Source: Salibacterium salarium
GTDB taxonomy: Bacteria; Bacillota; Bacilli; Bacillales; Marinococcaceae
Reading direction: 5' to 3'
Assembly (NCBI RefSeq): GCF_030813635.1
Contig: NZ_JAUSUM010000001.1
Span: 930,001-994,000, forward strand
DNA: 64,000 nucleotides
Both the position numbers and the translations under genes were made by a program. Positions 1-9,475 of this stretch are shown here, piece after piece. The first letter of the stretch is position 1. Each line of letters starts with the position of its first letter. The notes beneath the pieces are model-generated. The model was given only the letters and a program-made list of their open reading frames with translations. It ran no database searches and was not told where the DNA came from.

Positions 1-135
1 AGTCGAAATCTTTTGATATAGTATCAGGAGAATAATTTCTTCAGAAGGTTTTAGTAGTAGTTTTATTGCAGAAAAACCTCACTTTTTTTGTAGTGTTTAA
101 GGTTCCGTTGGGGTCAAGTCCTCCGCATCCATCTC

Positions 136-169
136 CAAAAACGCCGAAGGCTCTGTCAGCGCCTTCGGC
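136..169 (-). terminator. Rho-independent terminator of ytoA
   Basis: Perfect 9-bp inverted repeat (143-151 with 161-169) around a short loop. Read on the minus strand the second arm is followed by GTTTTTGG. It lies 12 bases past the ytoA stop. The preceding bases 1-135 show no gene, RNA or repeat that I can support. Confidence 0.8.
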
Positions 170-180
170 TTGTCAGTCGC

Positions 181-687
181 CTAGTTTTCTTTATAATATT
201 TTGCCTTTTCTACGTAAGATTGTTGAATGCGTTGCATTTCGGCTATATCGTCTTCGGTCAAATCACGGACGACTTTCGCCGGGCTTCCCAAAGCAAGAGT
301 ACGCGGTGGGATGACTTTTCCTGGGGGAACAAGGCTTCCCGCACCGATAAAGGCTTCTTCTCCAATTTCTGCTCCGTCCAGTATTTTTGACCCCATTCCG
401 ATAAGAGCATTTTTACGAACGATGGCACTATGTAAAATTACCATGTGGCCGATTGTGACATCATCTTCAAGAATGAGCGGATTCTTTGGACTTTGATGCA
501 AAACGGAATTGTCCTGAATGTTGACGCGGCTGCCAATGACAGTTGGAGCGACATCGCCGCGAATAACTGTATTAAACCACACACTGGATTCCTCACCGAT
601 TTTCACATCACCGGTTATCGTTACATAATCAGCGATATAAACAGAATCAGCTATTTCCGGATACTTTCCTTTATAGGAATAAATCAT
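181..687 (-). CDS. ytoA: Gamma-carbonic anhydrase-family hexapeptide protein (YtoA)
   Basis: 168-aa left-handed beta-helix protein of the gamma-carbonic anhydrase/YrdA/PaaY family. Isoleucine-rich hexapeptide turns run over most of the length, with histidines in an LHQS stretch and in GHMVILHS where the family binds its metal. I place the start at the ATG preceded by GGGAGG with 7-nt spacing; an upstream in-frame GTG overlaps that RBS and is unlikely. Known members are carbonic anhydrases or acyl-carrier-like proteins of uncertain substrate, so the exact activity here is open. It is monocistronic, with its own terminator, and divergent from ytpA. Confidence 0.85.
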   Translation of the reverse strand: MIYSYKGKYPEIADSVYIADYVTITGDVKIGEESSVWFNTVIRGDVAPTVIGSRVNIQDNSVLHQSPKNPLILEDDVTIGHMVILHSAIVRKNALIGMGSKILDGAEIGEEAFIGAGSLVPPGKVIPPRTLALGSPAKVVRDLTEDDIAEMQRIQQSYVEKAKYYKEN

Positions 688-821
688 TGCAAAACCTCCC
701 ACGGCTCAATAAATTTTCCTAACTAATGTAAGTTTAGCAAAAAAAGTAGTAAAATGAATAGTATAAAATTCAGACGTGAAAGACAGACAAGGCGATGTGT
801 GAGGAAAGGCGGGTAAACAAG

Positions 822-1601
822 ATGATGAAAAACTGGATAAGTGAACGCGCCCGTGGAACCGTTATTATTGTTCATGGAGCGGGGGAACATCATGGCCGAT
901 ATGAATGGATTATCGATCGATTGAACCACCAGGGATTCCATGTCGTAAGTGGAGATTTACCTGGTCACGGCAGAACGAGAGGAAAACGTGGACATATCGA
1001 TCGGTTTGATCAATATATAGACACAATTTATGCATGGTATAAAGAAGCTGCTTCTTATGAGGTGCCTGTTTTTCTTTATGGTCACAGCATGGGAGGGCTG
1101 ATAGCGATTCGGGCTCTGATGGAAAAATATATGCCTGTTCACGGGGTCATTTTGTCCTCTCCTTGTTTAGGATTATATGAATATCCAAGCCGTATGCAGG
1201 AAATGGCGACGCGAATGATGCACCGGCTGACTCCAACACTCAGCTCACAATCAGGATTAAAAGCTGAATATATTACAAGAGACCCAGAAGTGCGGGCAGC
1301 TTATCAACAAGATGAACTTAACATTACAACCGTGACGGCCCGCTGGTATCAAGAAATGTTAAAAGCAATGAAGACCAGTATGCTGCATACGGAACGTTAT
1401 CCTAATGTTCCAACGCTTGTGATGCAGGCGGGCGAAGATTATGTCGTGGATCAACACGTGACGCACCGCTGGTTTAACCGTTTAGAAATAGGAGATCGTG
1501 CGTTAAAAGAATGGGATGGCCTTTATCATGAACTTTTAAATGAACCAGAAAAAGAAGAAGTATTTCGTTTTATGATGAACTTCATTCACCAACGTTTGTA
1601 A
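822..1601 (+). CDS. ytpA: Alpha/beta hydrolase, monoglyceride lipase / lysophospholipase type (YtpA)
   Basis: 259-aa serine hydrolase of the Hydrolase_4 (monoglyceride lipase-like) family. The oxyanion-hole motif VHGAGEH is near the N-terminus, the nucleophile elbow is GHSMGG with Ser89, an Asp lies in the GEDYVVD segment and a His in GLYHELLNE. B. subtilis YtpA is reported to make bacilysocin, a lysophosphatidylglycerol antibiotic; that role here is inferred by homology. The start is the ATG after AAAGGCGGG. An earlier ATG 27 bases upstream has poor spacing, and the chosen start gives the family's usual length. It is followed 20 bases later by ytpB, and the two are probably one operon. Confidence 0.88.
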   Translation: MMKNWISERARGTVIIVHGAGEHHGRYEWIIDRLNHQGFHVVSGDLPGHGRTRGKRGHIDRFDQYIDTIYAWYKEAASYEVPVFLYGHSMGGLIAIRALMEKYMPVHGVILSSPCLGLYEYPSRMQEMATRMMHRLTPTLSSQSGLKAEYITRDPEVRAAYQQDELNITTVTARWYQEMLKAMKTSMLHTERYPNVPTLVMQAGEDYVVDQHVTHRWFNRLEIGDRALKEWDGLYHELLNEPEKEEVFRFMMNFIHQRL

Positions 1602-1621
1602 ATGTCAAAGGAGGATTATGC

Positions 1622-2701
1622 TTGAATACACCGACAAAACCCTGGACGTTAATGTATACCATTTATAAGGAAACCGTCCCGGATGTTCACCGTATCATGG
1701 GAGAATGGAGAGCGCGCGCTGCACAAATTCCAAATGACGAGTTGCGCCGGCAAGCGTTAGTAAGTATGGAAACGAAAGCTTTTCACTGTGAGGGCGGCGC
1801 GGCATACAGCCTATTGGCGAAAAATAAACGGAAAGATTTGCTGCGGTTTATTATTGCATATCAAACCATTTGTGATTACTTAGACAATCTTTGTGATTGG
1901 AGTGATTCACAAGACCCTGATGATTTCGAGATGCTGCATGAATCACTGAAACACGCACTAGCGCCAGGAACCCCAACCGACAATTATTATAAATATAGAA
2001 AAGATCAGGACGATAACGGGTACTTAAAAGAACTAGTAGAGACATGTCAGTCTAGTTTAGTCACTTTTCCCGGTTTTTCCAATGTGCAGGAGAATATGGA
2101 GGAGCTTTCCGCTTACTATAGAGGACTGCAAGTACATAAACATGTCGTGAAAAAAGACCGGGAACCTCGTTTAACAACTTGGTTTGAGCGAAACCGGGCA
2201 CATCTGCCTGAGATGACGTGGTACGAATTTAATGCCTGTACGGGTTCAACGCTTGGTATTTTTGCTATGGCCGGTCATGCTGCAAGAAGTCATCTGGCCA
2301 AAATACAGGCAGACTCGATTAAATCGGCTTATTTTCCTTACGTACAGGGGATTCATATCTTATTGGACTATTTTATTGATCGAGAGGAAGATATCGAAGA
2401 CGATGAATTGAACTTTTGTGCGCAATATCCAGATGAGGAAAAAATGGCAGAACGGATTCGCTACTTTAAACAGCAGGCAGAGAAAAGTGTCAGCGTTCTT
2501 CCAGACGCTAAATTCCATTCGATGATCATTAAAGGACTTATCGCGATTTATCTGGCAGATGAAAAAGTTCAAACTAATCCTGCGATGAAGAAAACAGCCA
2601 ACCAATTTATTCGTTTTGGCGGCCTGCCAACTGCCTTTTTTTATTTAAATACATGGATTTATCGGAGGAAATCAAAAGAAATATTAGGGTCAGCTGAATA
2701 A
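1622..2701 (+). CDS. ytpB: Tetraprenyl-beta-curcumene synthase (YtpB, DUF2600)
   Basis: 359-aa all-helical terpene synthase of the DUF2600 family. Family members cyclise heptaprenyl diphosphate to tetraprenyl-beta-curcumene, the first committed step to sesquarterpenes (baciterpenols) in Bacillus. Two acidic metal-binding-type segments are visible, DYLDNLCD and DYFIDREEDIEDDE. The start is TTG: GGAGG lies 7 nt upstream, and the nearby ATG at 1618 is out of frame. It follows ytpA closely and ends at a strong hairpin. No partner cyclase is visible in this window. Confidence 0.9.
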   Translation: MNTPTKPWTLMYTIYKETVPDVHRIMGEWRARAAQIPNDELRRQALVSMETKAFHCEGGAAYSLLAKNKRKDLLRFIIAYQTICDYLDNLCDWSDSQDPDDFEMLHESLKHALAPGTPTDNYYKYRKDQDDNGYLKELVETCQSSLVTFPGFSNVQENMEELSAYYRGLQVHKHVVKKDREPRLTTWFERNRAHLPEMTWYEFNACTGSTLGIFAMAGHAARSHLAKIQADSIKSAYFPYVQGIHILLDYFIDREEDIEDDELNFCAQYPDEEKMAERIRYFKQQAEKSVSVLPDAKFHSMIIKGLIAIYLADEKVQTNPAMKKTANQFIRFGGLPTAFFYLNTWIYRRKSKEILGSAE

Positions 2702-2740
2702 TAAGAATGCAGCTCCTTTTATTAGGAAGCTGCGTTCTTA
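2702..2740. terminator. Bidirectional terminator between ytpB and the beta-carbonic anhydrase gene
   Basis: Arms at 2702-2714 and 2728-2740 pair over 13 bases with one mismatch. It separates the convergent ytpB (+) and beta-carbonic anhydrase (-) genes. T-runs are short on both sides. Confidence 0.7.
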
Positions 2741-2753
2741 TTAGATATTAATA

Positions 2754-3308
2754 CTATGGTTTCTCGATAACGTGAAGTTTTCCGGTTTCTGGCGAAATAG
2801 CAAGTCCGTGAACCGGAGTATTCTTTGGTAGAAGCGGATGACGACGGATAATATCTACGCTATTGCTAACGTTTTCTTCCACATCATTAAATCCTTTCAA
2901 CCAGCCTTCTACATCTATACCGGCATAAGCGGCATCATCAATGCGGGACAAGTCAACGCCGTTTTCCTTTGCCTTTTCCAAAATAGAATCTGACTGTAAA
3001 CCGGTCATGCCACAGCCATAGTGACCAACAACAGCCACCTCATCTGCTTGAAGTTCATATAGTGCTACAATAATACTTCGCATGATACTTCCATACGGAT
3101 GAGAAATCATGGCACCGGCATTTTTTAAAATTTTGGCATCCCCATTTTTTAAGTTCATGGCTTGAGGCAGCAATTCAATTAAACGAGTATCCATGCACGT
3201 TAAAATAACGATTTTCTTATCTGGGAATTTCGATGTTTCAAAGGCTTCATACTGTTTATTTTCTACAAATTTTTCATTAAAAGAAAGAATGGAATCCATT
3301 ACTGACAT
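2754..3308 (-). CDS. ytiB: Beta-class carbonic anhydrase
   Basis: 184-aa beta-carbonic anhydrase, a zinc enzyme interconverting CO2 and bicarbonate. Zinc ligands are visible as Cys38 in CMDTR and His96/Cys99 in HYGCG, and the Asp40-Arg42 dyad is present. The sequence is short, as in the YtiB-type plant/prokaryote subclass. GGGAGAG lies 8 nt before the ATG. It is the last gene of a minus-strand operon ytqA-ytqB-CA, only 13 bases after ytqB. The ytiB name is by similarity and position. Confidence 0.88.
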   Translation of the reverse strand: MSVMDSILSFNEKFVENKQYEAFETSKFPDKKIVILTCMDTRLIELLPQAMNLKNGDAKILKNAGAMISHPYGSIMRSIIVALYELQADEVAVVGHYGCGMTGLQSDSILEKAKENGVDLSRIDDAAYAGIDVEGWLKGFNDVEENVSNSVDIIRRHPLLPKNTPVHGLAISPETGKLHVIEKP

Positions 3309-3321
3309 TAGAAATCTCTCC

Positions 3322-3894
3322 CTATCTTTTTTCGAAAGTTAATAAAAACGGAGGACGATTGACTTGATTGACGAATTCGTATCGCAGTACTTGCACGTTT
3401 TGTTGAGGAAGCGTATTTGCAAACATTTCAAGTGCGTCTTTTTCTTTTTTTCCTTCTTCATGACCGTGATAGACGATAACAGCAACAAGCCCGCCGTTTG
3501 GAAGCATATCCAGAAAATCGGTAATAGCTTGAATAGTCGTATTTGTTTGGGTAGTGATGTCTTTGTTTCCACCGGGAAGGTAGCCGAGATTAAATACAAC
3601 CGCCTTTAAGCGCCCCCGCTCGTCACTAGGAATAAGGTTGTTTGCTTGTTCATGTCCTTGCTGGAGCAACGTAACCCGGTGATCCAATTGATGATCGCAA
3701 AGCAACTGTTTTGTTTGATCTATAGCTTGCTTTTGAACATCGAAACTATATACTTTCCCCGCTTCTCCAACGCAATTGGCAAGGAAAAGGGTGTCGTTCC
3801 CCTTACCTGCGGTTGCATCAATGGCTATATCCCCTGCGTGAATGGAACGGTTCAATAGTTCTTTTGAAAATTCCAGTACGGTAGGAAGCGTCAT
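3322..3894 (-). CDS. ytqB: tRNA mnm5s2U methyltransferase-like SAM methylase (YtqB/MnmM)
   Basis: 190-aa class I methyltransferase annotated as rRNA methylase YtqB. Motif I reads DATAGKGNDT, and a later NLGYLPGG stands where NPPY-type enzymes have their catalytic loop. B. subtilis YtqB has been reported to methylate 5-aminomethyl-2-thiouridine at the tRNA wobble base (MnmM); I assign that role by homology. The ATG overlaps the ytqA stop by 4 bases (ATGA), which implies translational coupling. Confidence 0.88.
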   Translation of the reverse strand: MTLPTVLEFSKELLNRSIHAGDIAIDATAGKGNDTLFLANCVGEAGKVYSFDVQKQAIDQTKQLLCDHQLDHRVTLLQQGHEQANNLIPSDERGRLKAVVFNLGYLPGGNKDITTQTNTTIQAITDFLDMLPNGGLVAVIVYHGHEEGKKEKDALEMFANTLPQQNVQVLRYEFVNQVNRPPFLLTFEKR

Positions 3895-4862
3895 GTTGAA
3901 AGCGCTGGTTCAGGTTCGTAAAACTTTCCCTGCCAGCTGTCCCGCCGTTCTAGTTCGCTGTCGATGGCGTTTAACACTTCCCATTTGTTCAAACTCCACA
4001 TCGGGCCGATCATGATGTCAGGAGGTCCGTCCCCTGTTAAGCGATGAATCACCATGTCCGGAGGCAGCAATTCTATCTGATCGACGACGAGATTTACATA
4101 CTCGTCCATCTCCATAAACTCGAGCATACCTTTTTCATATTGCCTTACCATCGGTGTGTGTTTCAAAAGGTGTAGTAGATGAATTTTGATGCCTTGCACA
4201 TCTAATTTCGCCACTTCGGCTGCTGTTTCTTTCATCATATCATGCGTTTCAAGTGGAAGACCGTCTATAATATGGGAACAAACGCGGATGCCATGCTTAC
4301 GAAGCTTGTTGACGCCTTCCTTGTAACATTCGTAATCATGCGCACGATTGATGATGTCAGCTGTACTCTCATGAACCGTTTGTAAGCCAAGTTCTACCCA
4401 TAGATACGTTCGTTCATTAAGCTCAGCCAAGTATTCAACTACGTCATCTGGAAGACAGTCTGGTCTTGTAGCAATCGCAAGACCGACAACGCCATCTTGT
4501 TCTAAAATGACTTCAAATAGTTCTCTAAGTTCTTCGACAGGTGCATACGTATTACTAAAAGCTTGAAAATAACCGATATATTTTCCGTTTTTCCATTTTT
4601 TGTGCATTTTATCTTTGATTTCGTGAAATTGGGTGACTAAGTCGTCTTTGCGGTCTCCAGCAAAATCTCCCGACCCACGAGCAGAACAAAAGGTACATCC
4701 GCCTGAAGCGGCTTGTCCATCACGGTTGGGGCACGTAAAACCTGCGTCCAATGGAATCTTAAAGATTTTTTCGCCAAAATGATCACGTAAATGATAATTC
4801 CATGTATGATACCGTTTTTCTCCCCATTTTAGAGGAACGGGATCTCGACTTGCTGCAGTCAT
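3891..4862 (-). CDS. ytqA: Radical SAM protein YtqA (TIGR01212 family)
   Basis: 323-aa radical SAM enzyme. The cluster-binding cysteines are in CPNRDG...GGCTFC, a wider spacing than the common CxxxCxxC but typical of the YtqA/YhcC family. YtqA is thought to act with YtqB in an alternative route to mnm5s2U in tRNA of Gram-positives; the direct overlap with ytqB fits this. GGAG lies about 8-9 nt before the ATG. It is the first gene of the operon. Confidence 0.88.
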   Translation of the reverse strand: MTAASRDPVPLKWGEKRYHTWNYHLRDHFGEKIFKIPLDAGFTCPNRDGQAASGGCTFCSARGSGDFAGDRKDDLVTQFHEIKDKMHKKWKNGKYIGYFQAFSNTYAPVEELRELFEVILEQDGVVGLAIATRPDCLPDDVVEYLAELNERTYLWVELGLQTVHESTADIINRAHDYECYKEGVNKLRKHGIRVCSHIIDGLPLETHDMMKETAAEVAKLDVQGIKIHLLHLLKHTPMVRQYEKGMLEFMEMDEYVNLVVDQIELLPPDMVIHRLTGDGPPDIMIGPMWSLNKWEVLNAIDSELERRDSWQGKFYEPEPALST

Positions 4863-4899
4863 TATTTAATCTCTCCTTCAAAAAACGCTATTCTTCTGT

Positions 4900-4929
4900 A
4901 TTTTAGCATGTTTATTGTGATAATCCCAA
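4900..4929 (-). promoter_or_regulatory. Putative sigma-A promoter of ytqA-ytqB-ytiB
   Basis: On the minus strand TTGGGA, 18 bases, TAAAAT, ending 37 bases upstream of the ytqA start. The -35 is a weak match. Confidence 0.4.
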
Positions 4930-5034
4930 ATGAAGAGACCGTTCTTTTGCTTCAATAACGTTAGTTAATATGGTAGTATAGATTTTAGATATGTACATAT
5001 TTGTTTTATAATAACGAGCAAACCCCGCCAATTC

Positions 5035-5063
5035 TTGACAGATGCATAATGAATTCATAAAAT
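5035..5063 (+). promoter_or_regulatory. Sigma-A promoter of the leuS T-box operon
   Basis: TTGACA, 17 bases, TAAAAT. Near-consensus with ideal spacing, placed just ahead of the T-box leader. Confidence 0.75.
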
Positions 5064-5069
5064 GTCAAG

Positions 5070-5388
5070 TATTAAGAGGTTGCGTATGGTCTATTTTTAT
5101 GCGCATGCGTGCAGGCAATATAAGAAGAATACGTTGATAAGGAATAGTAATAGTTTGGCCTGGTTACAGAGAGTCGACGGGTGGTGAAAGTTGGACGAAG
5201 GCAGCTGTGAACTCCCCTTTGAGTTGCAGGGAAGAAGGCTGAAGTATTTTCTGCCGTTCATCCGCGTTATGGATAACAAGAGCGGGCATGCATTTGCCAT
5301 GTCAACCAGGGTGGTACCGCGGGAATGGTTATAAGCACGACAACCTCTCGTCCCTATGACGTGTTAGGGGGCGGGAGGTTTTTTCTAT
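5070..5388 (+). promoter_or_regulatory. T-box riboswitch leader, leucine-type, upstream of leuS
   Basis: The T-box core AGGGTGGTACCGCGGG lies at 5308-5323. It is followed by a GC-rich hairpin (about 5343-5380) running into TTTTTTCT, which is the terminator competing with the antiterminator. A CTC triplet at 5212-5214, after GTGAA, is my best candidate for the specifier codon and matches leucine. Uncharged tRNA-Leu should stabilise the antiterminator and allow leuS transcription. The start coordinate is inferred from the promoter. Confidence 0.88.
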
Positions 5389-5447
5389 ATGGTAAAAAAC
5401 ATACGTATATGAGCATGTTTGAAGAAAGCAAAGGAGGGTGACATACG

Positions 5448-7868
5448 ATGGCTTTTTCCCATCAAGACATAGAGAAAAAATGGCAGCAGTATTGGGAAAA
5501 TAATAAAGTATTTAAAACGTCGGATCAACCGGGAGAAGGGCCGGACTTTTATGCGTTGGACATGTTTCCGTATCCATCTGGTTCCGGACTTCACGTTGGT
5601 CATCCGGAAGGCTATACAGCAACGGACATCCTTTCACGAATGAGACGGATGCAAGGATATAATGTTCTGCACCCAATGGGATGGGACGCATTTGGACTTC
5701 CGGCTGAGCAATTTGCGCTGGATACCGGCAAAAATCCGCGTGAATTCACACAAGCGAATATCGAAACGTTTAAACGCCAAATCAAAGCACTAGGATTTTC
5801 TTATGATTGGGACCGTGAAATCAATACGACGGATCCGAATTACTATAAGTGGACACAATGGATTTTTATTCAGCTGTATAAAAAAGGTCTTGCTTACATC
5901 GATGAAGTTGCAGTGAACTGGTGTCCGGCTCTTGGTACGGTTCTTGCGAATGAAGAAGTGATTGATGGCAAGAGTGAAAGAGGCGATCACCCGGTTGAAC
6001 GTCGTCCAATGAAGCAATGGATGTTGAAAATCACAGATTACGCTGACCGCTTGCTTGAAGATTTGGATGAACTCGATTGGCCGGAAAGTGTCAAAGATAT
6101 GCAACGTAACTGGATTGGCCGCTCGGAAGGGGCGGAAGTTTATTTTAATGTTGATGGTCTAGATGAAAACTTTACTGCGTTTACCACCCGCCCTGATACA
6201 TTGTTTGGGGCTACCTACTGCGTGTTCGCGCCAGAACATGAGTTAATTGATAAAATAACGACAGAAGAGCAAAAACAAGCTGTAGAAGCGTACAAAAAAG
6301 AAGTAGGTACGAAAAGTGATTTGGAACGGACCGAACTTCAAAAAGATAAAACCGGCGTTTTTACAGGGGCTTACGCATTGAATCCAGTAAGCGGGGAAAA
6401 GCTTCCAATTTGGATTGCAGACTATGTTCTTGTCAGCTATGGAAGTGGTGCGATTATGGCTGTGCCAGGCCACGATCAGCGTGACTATGAATTTGCTCAG
6501 AAATTCGAACTTCCGATTGTAGAAGTGGTAGAAGGCGGCAATCTGAATGAAGAAGCGTATGATGGAGATGGCGCACACGTGAATTCAGAGTTTTTGAATG
6601 GTCTTCATACTTCTGAGGCAATTCCAAAAATGATAGAACGCTTGGAAACAGACGGCAAAGGTAAGAAGCAAGTAACGTATCGTTTGCGCGATTGGTTATT
6701 TAGCCGTCAGCGTTATTGGGGCGAACCGATTCCGATGATTCACTGGGAAGATGGGTCTTTATCCCCCGTTTCTGAAAATGAATTGCCGCTTGAACTGCCG
6801 CAATTAGGAGAGTTTAAGCCGTCGGGTAATGGTGAATCCCCACTTGCTAACGCGACGGAATGGCTTGAGGTCATTGATCCAGAAACGGGAATGAAAGGCC
6901 GTCGTGAAACGAATACAATGCCACAATGGGCAGGAAGCTGCTGGTATTATTTACGTTTCATTGATCCGGATAACGATGAAAAGCTCGCCGATGAGGAAAA
7001 ATTAAAGCGTTGGCTGCCGGTTGATATTTATGTAGGCGGTGCTGAACATGCGGTGCTTCACCTGTTATATGCACGCTTTTGGCATAAAGTCTTATATGAT
7101 ATAGGAATTGTACCAACGAAAGAACCGTTTCAACGACTTTATAACCAAGGCATGATTCTCGGTGAAAATAATGAAAAGATGAGTAAGTCCAAAGGAAATG
7201 TTGTGAACCCTGATGATATCATTAAAACGCATGGTGCGGATACATTGCGTTTATACGAAATGTTTATGGGACCGCTTGATGCTTCTGTCGCATGGTCTGA
7301 AAATGGTCTGGATGGAGCACGTCGTTTTCTAGATCGCGTTTGGCGCTTATTCACTAATGATAAACAAGGGCTGACTGAAGCCATCACAGATAATGTGGAA
7401 GACGAAGAATTCACGCGGACGTATCATAAAACGGTGCAAAAGGTAACCGAAGAATTCGAACATCTACGTTTTAACACAGGCATTAGTCAGTTAATGGTGT
7501 TTGTAAATGAAGCTTATAAGCAAGATACGTTGCCGCGCGAATTCGCAGAAGGCTTTATGAAGCTGTTGTCTCCTGTTGCTCCACACATTTCAGAAGAAAT
7601 CTGGGAGCTTTTAGGTCATGGAGGCACTATCGCTTATGAACCGTGGCCAACGTATGATGAGAACATGTTGATAGAAGATGAAGTAGAAATCGTCTTGCAA
7701 ATCAATGGCAAAGTTCGCTCTAAGGCAATCGTTCCAAAAGATGCCGATAAAGATCAATTAGAAGAGTTGGCAAAAGAAGACGAAAAAATAAAAGAAGAAA
7801 TCGAAGGCAAAACAATACGCAAAGTCATTGCTGTCCCAGGCAAACTTGTGAACATTGTGGCAACCTAA
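5448..7868 (+). CDS. leuS: Leucyl-tRNA synthetase
   Basis: 806-aa class Ia aminoacyl-tRNA synthetase, which charges tRNA-Leu in the cytoplasm. The HIGH signature is HVGH at residues 49-52 and KMSKS is at 577-581. The editing (CP1) domain lies between them with the [11 protein letters not shown] threonine-rich motif. The C-terminal anticodon and tail domains are complete. The RBS AAGGAGGGTGA is 6 nt before the ATG. It is regulated by the T-box upstream and ends in a hairpin terminator. Confidence 0.97.
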   Translation: MAFSHQDIEKKWQQYWENNKVFKTSDQPGEGPDFYALDMFPYPSGSGLHVGHPEGYTATDILSRMRRMQGYNVLHPMGWDAFGLPAEQFALDTGKNPREFTQANIETFKRQIKALGFSYDWDREINTTDPNYYKWTQWIFIQLYKKGLAYIDEVAVNWCPALGTVLANEEVIDGKSERGDHPVERRPMKQWMLKITDYADRLLEDLDELDWPESVKDMQRNWIGRSEGAEVYFNVDGLDENFTAFTTRPDTLFGATYCVFAPEHELIDKITTEEQKQAVEAYKKEVGTKSDLERTELQKDKTGVFTGAYALNPVSGEKLPIWIADYVLVSYGSGAIMAVPGHDQRDYEFAQKFELPIVEVVEGGNLNEEAYDGDGAHVNSEFLNGLHTSEAIPKMIERLETDGKGKKQVTYRLRDWLFSRQRYWGEPIPMIHWEDGSLSPVSENELPLELPQLGEFKPSGNGESPLANATEWLEVIDPETGMKGRRETNTMPQWAGSCWYYLRFIDPDNDEKLADEEKLKRWLPVDIYVGGAEHAVLHLLYARFWHKVLYDIGIVPTKEPFQRLYNQGMILGENNEKMSKSKGNVVNPDDIIKTHGADTLRLYEMFMGPLDASVAWSENGLDGARRFLDRVWRLFTNDKQGLTEAITDNVEDEEFTRTYHKTVQKVTEEFEHLRFNTGISQLMVFVNEAYKQDTLPREFAEGFMKLLSPVAPHISEEIWELLGHGGTIAYEPWPTYDENMLIEDEVEIVLQINGKVRSKAIVPKDADKDQLEELAKEDEKIKEEIEGKTIRKVIAVPGKLVNIVAT

Positions 7869-7875
7869 TGAATGA

Positions 7876-7912
7876 AAAAATGCTGGTGGACTTTTCCATC
7901 AGCATTTTTAGT
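7876..7912 (+). terminator. leuS terminator
   Basis: 15-base arms (7876-7890 and 7895-7909) with one G-T pair, flanked by an A-run and a T-run, directly after the leuS stop. Confidence 0.85.
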
Positions 7913-7936
7913 TATTAGATAGGGAGCGAAAGCCCT

Positions 7937-8086
7937 TGTGTATAAATTTGTGGATAACTTTTGTTTTTGTGGATAACTATGAATAAATGGATGGATGAAT
8001 AGTGACTGTAACCGATTCATTATTAGAAAAAAGGTGTCGTGACGGGTGTTAATTTTCCACAGTTTATCAACATACATTTGTCCACA
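7937..8086. promoter_or_regulatory. Cluster of five DnaA-box-like 9-mers between leuS and ytfP
   Basis: On the minus strand: TTATACACA (7937-7945), TTATCCACA (7949-7957) and TTATCCACA (7968-7976). All three match the DnaA-box consensus TTATNCACA exactly. On the plus strand: TTTTCCACA (8053-8061) and TTGTCCACA (8078-8086), the latter one mismatch from the relaxed consensus and directly abutting the ytfP stop. The cluster lies between two convergent genes, so it is unlikely to be a promoter operator. A DnaA-binding locus is the natural reading; binding itself is inference. Confidence 0.6.
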
Positions 8087-9370
8087 TTATGGGGAAAACG
8101 TGTTGGCTTCTGCAATGGATTCAGCGGCTGCTTTCCCTGCTGTATAACCAGTGGAAAAAGCGCATGTAATATTGAAGCCGCCTGTGTAGGCATGAATATC
8201 GAGAATTTCACCGCAGAAGTATAAGCCGCTTTTGTATTTAGATTCCATTCGTTTCGGGTATATTTCTTTAATGGAAACTCCACCTCCTGTCACAAAGGCA
8301 TCTTCAATCGACAAGGTGCCATTTACCTCAAAGCGAAAATCGGTTAATAAACCGGCAAGCGTTCGCAAGGAATCATTAGGGATATCTTGCAATGCTTTCG
8401 TTTCTACAATGTCGGCTTTTTTTAGAAAAAAGGATAACAATCGTTCGGCAGCGATATTTTTTAACGCGTTTTTCGAAGCTTTGGCTCCTTCTTGCTTCTT
8501 TCGTTCCAGAAGCTTTTGAAACATGTCTTCTGTATTTGTATCAGGATAGATGGAAATTCCCATTGGAATCGTTTTTGTTTGATGTTTTTTCAGAGCTTTC
8601 ACGACAAATTGACTGCAACGAAGCACAATCGGGCCCGATATTCCAAAATGGGTAAAAATCATATCTCCGCGGTGGGTTTTGATTTTTTTTCCTTTCGGAT
8701 TGTACACCGTTAAGGCGGCATTTGAGAGCGAAATGCCTTGTAGTGTCTTGTCTTTGATAAAGGATTCATCAGATGTGATTGGTACTTCGGTTGGGTATAG
8801 TTCTGTGATGGTATGTCCGGCGGCTTTTGCCCATGGATATCCGTCTCCTGTACTTCCAGTATTAGGGACGGATTTACCGCCGGTTGCAATAATAACAGCA
8901 TCTGCGTGCAGCTGCTCTCCCCCTTCTAACATAACACCAGTTGTCTTTTCTTCTTCTAGTAGGAGAGAGTCCACTTTCGTTTGCAATCGAGTATCAACAC
9001 CCAATTTTGCGATTTTGTCCAGCAATGTTTGAACGACTGTCATCGCTTTATCGTTTACGGGAAACATTCGTCCCATATCCTCTTCTTTCAATTCGATGCC
9101 AAGGTTTTCGAAAAAAGCGATAATATCTTCGTTGTTAAAAACAGAAAAAGGACTATGCATGAATTTCCCGTTCCCTGGAATATGATCAATCAGTTCTTTT
9201 TGTTCCATTCTGTTGGTGACATTACAGCGTCCCCCGCCGGAAATGGCTAGTTTTCTACCTAACTTTTTACCTTTGTCGACGATGACGACACTTGCTCCAT
9301 GGGTGGCGGCTGATACAGCAGCCATTAAGCCGGCTGGCCCCCCGCCGATAATAACGACATTATATTTCAT
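8087..9370 (-). CDS. ytfP: HI0933/BaiN-family FAD-dependent oxidoreductase (YtfP)
   Basis: 427-aa flavoprotein. The N-terminal Rossmann FAD-binding motif is GGGPAGLMAA, followed by GRKLAISGGGRCN, the family signature. The C-terminal second FAD contact is in the GGVSIKEI...GLYFCGEILD region. The substrate is unknown for most members. The start is the ATG after GGTAGGGAAG, which puts the Rossmann strand at the N-terminus; an 18-codon upstream extension in frame has no support. Single gene, convergent with leuS. Confidence 0.88.
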   Translation of the reverse strand: MKYNVVIIGGGPAGLMAAVSAATHGASVVIVDKGKKLGRKLAISGGGRCNVTNRMEQKELIDHIPGNGKFMHSPFSVFNNEDIIAFFENLGIELKEEDMGRMFPVNDKAMTVVQTLLDKIAKLGVDTRLQTKVDSLLLEEEKTTGVMLEGGEQLHADAVIIATGGKSVPNTGSTGDGYPWAKAAGHTITELYPTEVPITSDESFIKDKTLQGISLSNAALTVYNPKGKKIKTHRGDMIFTHFGISGPIVLRCSQFVVKALKKHQTKTIPMGISIYPDTNTEDMFQKLLERKKQEGAKASKNALKNIAAERLLSFFLKKADIVETKALQDIPNDSLRTLAGLLTDFRFEVNGTLSIEDAFVTGGGVSIKEIYPKRMESKYKSGLYFCGEILDIHAYTGGFNITCAFSTGYTAGKAAAESIAEANTFSP

Positions 9371-9475
9371 ATACTTCCCTACCTTATTTAATTTCTCGGT
9401 GATGTGATAAGCTATAACTATCATAATCCATTATTACAAACATAAACAAGTTGTCAAAAAAGGAGGACACACAGC

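Noticed and set aside
7865-8077. 70-aa minus-strand frame in the leuS-ytfP gap
   Set aside because: It covers the leuS terminator and DnaA boxes, has no RBS and is low in coding character.
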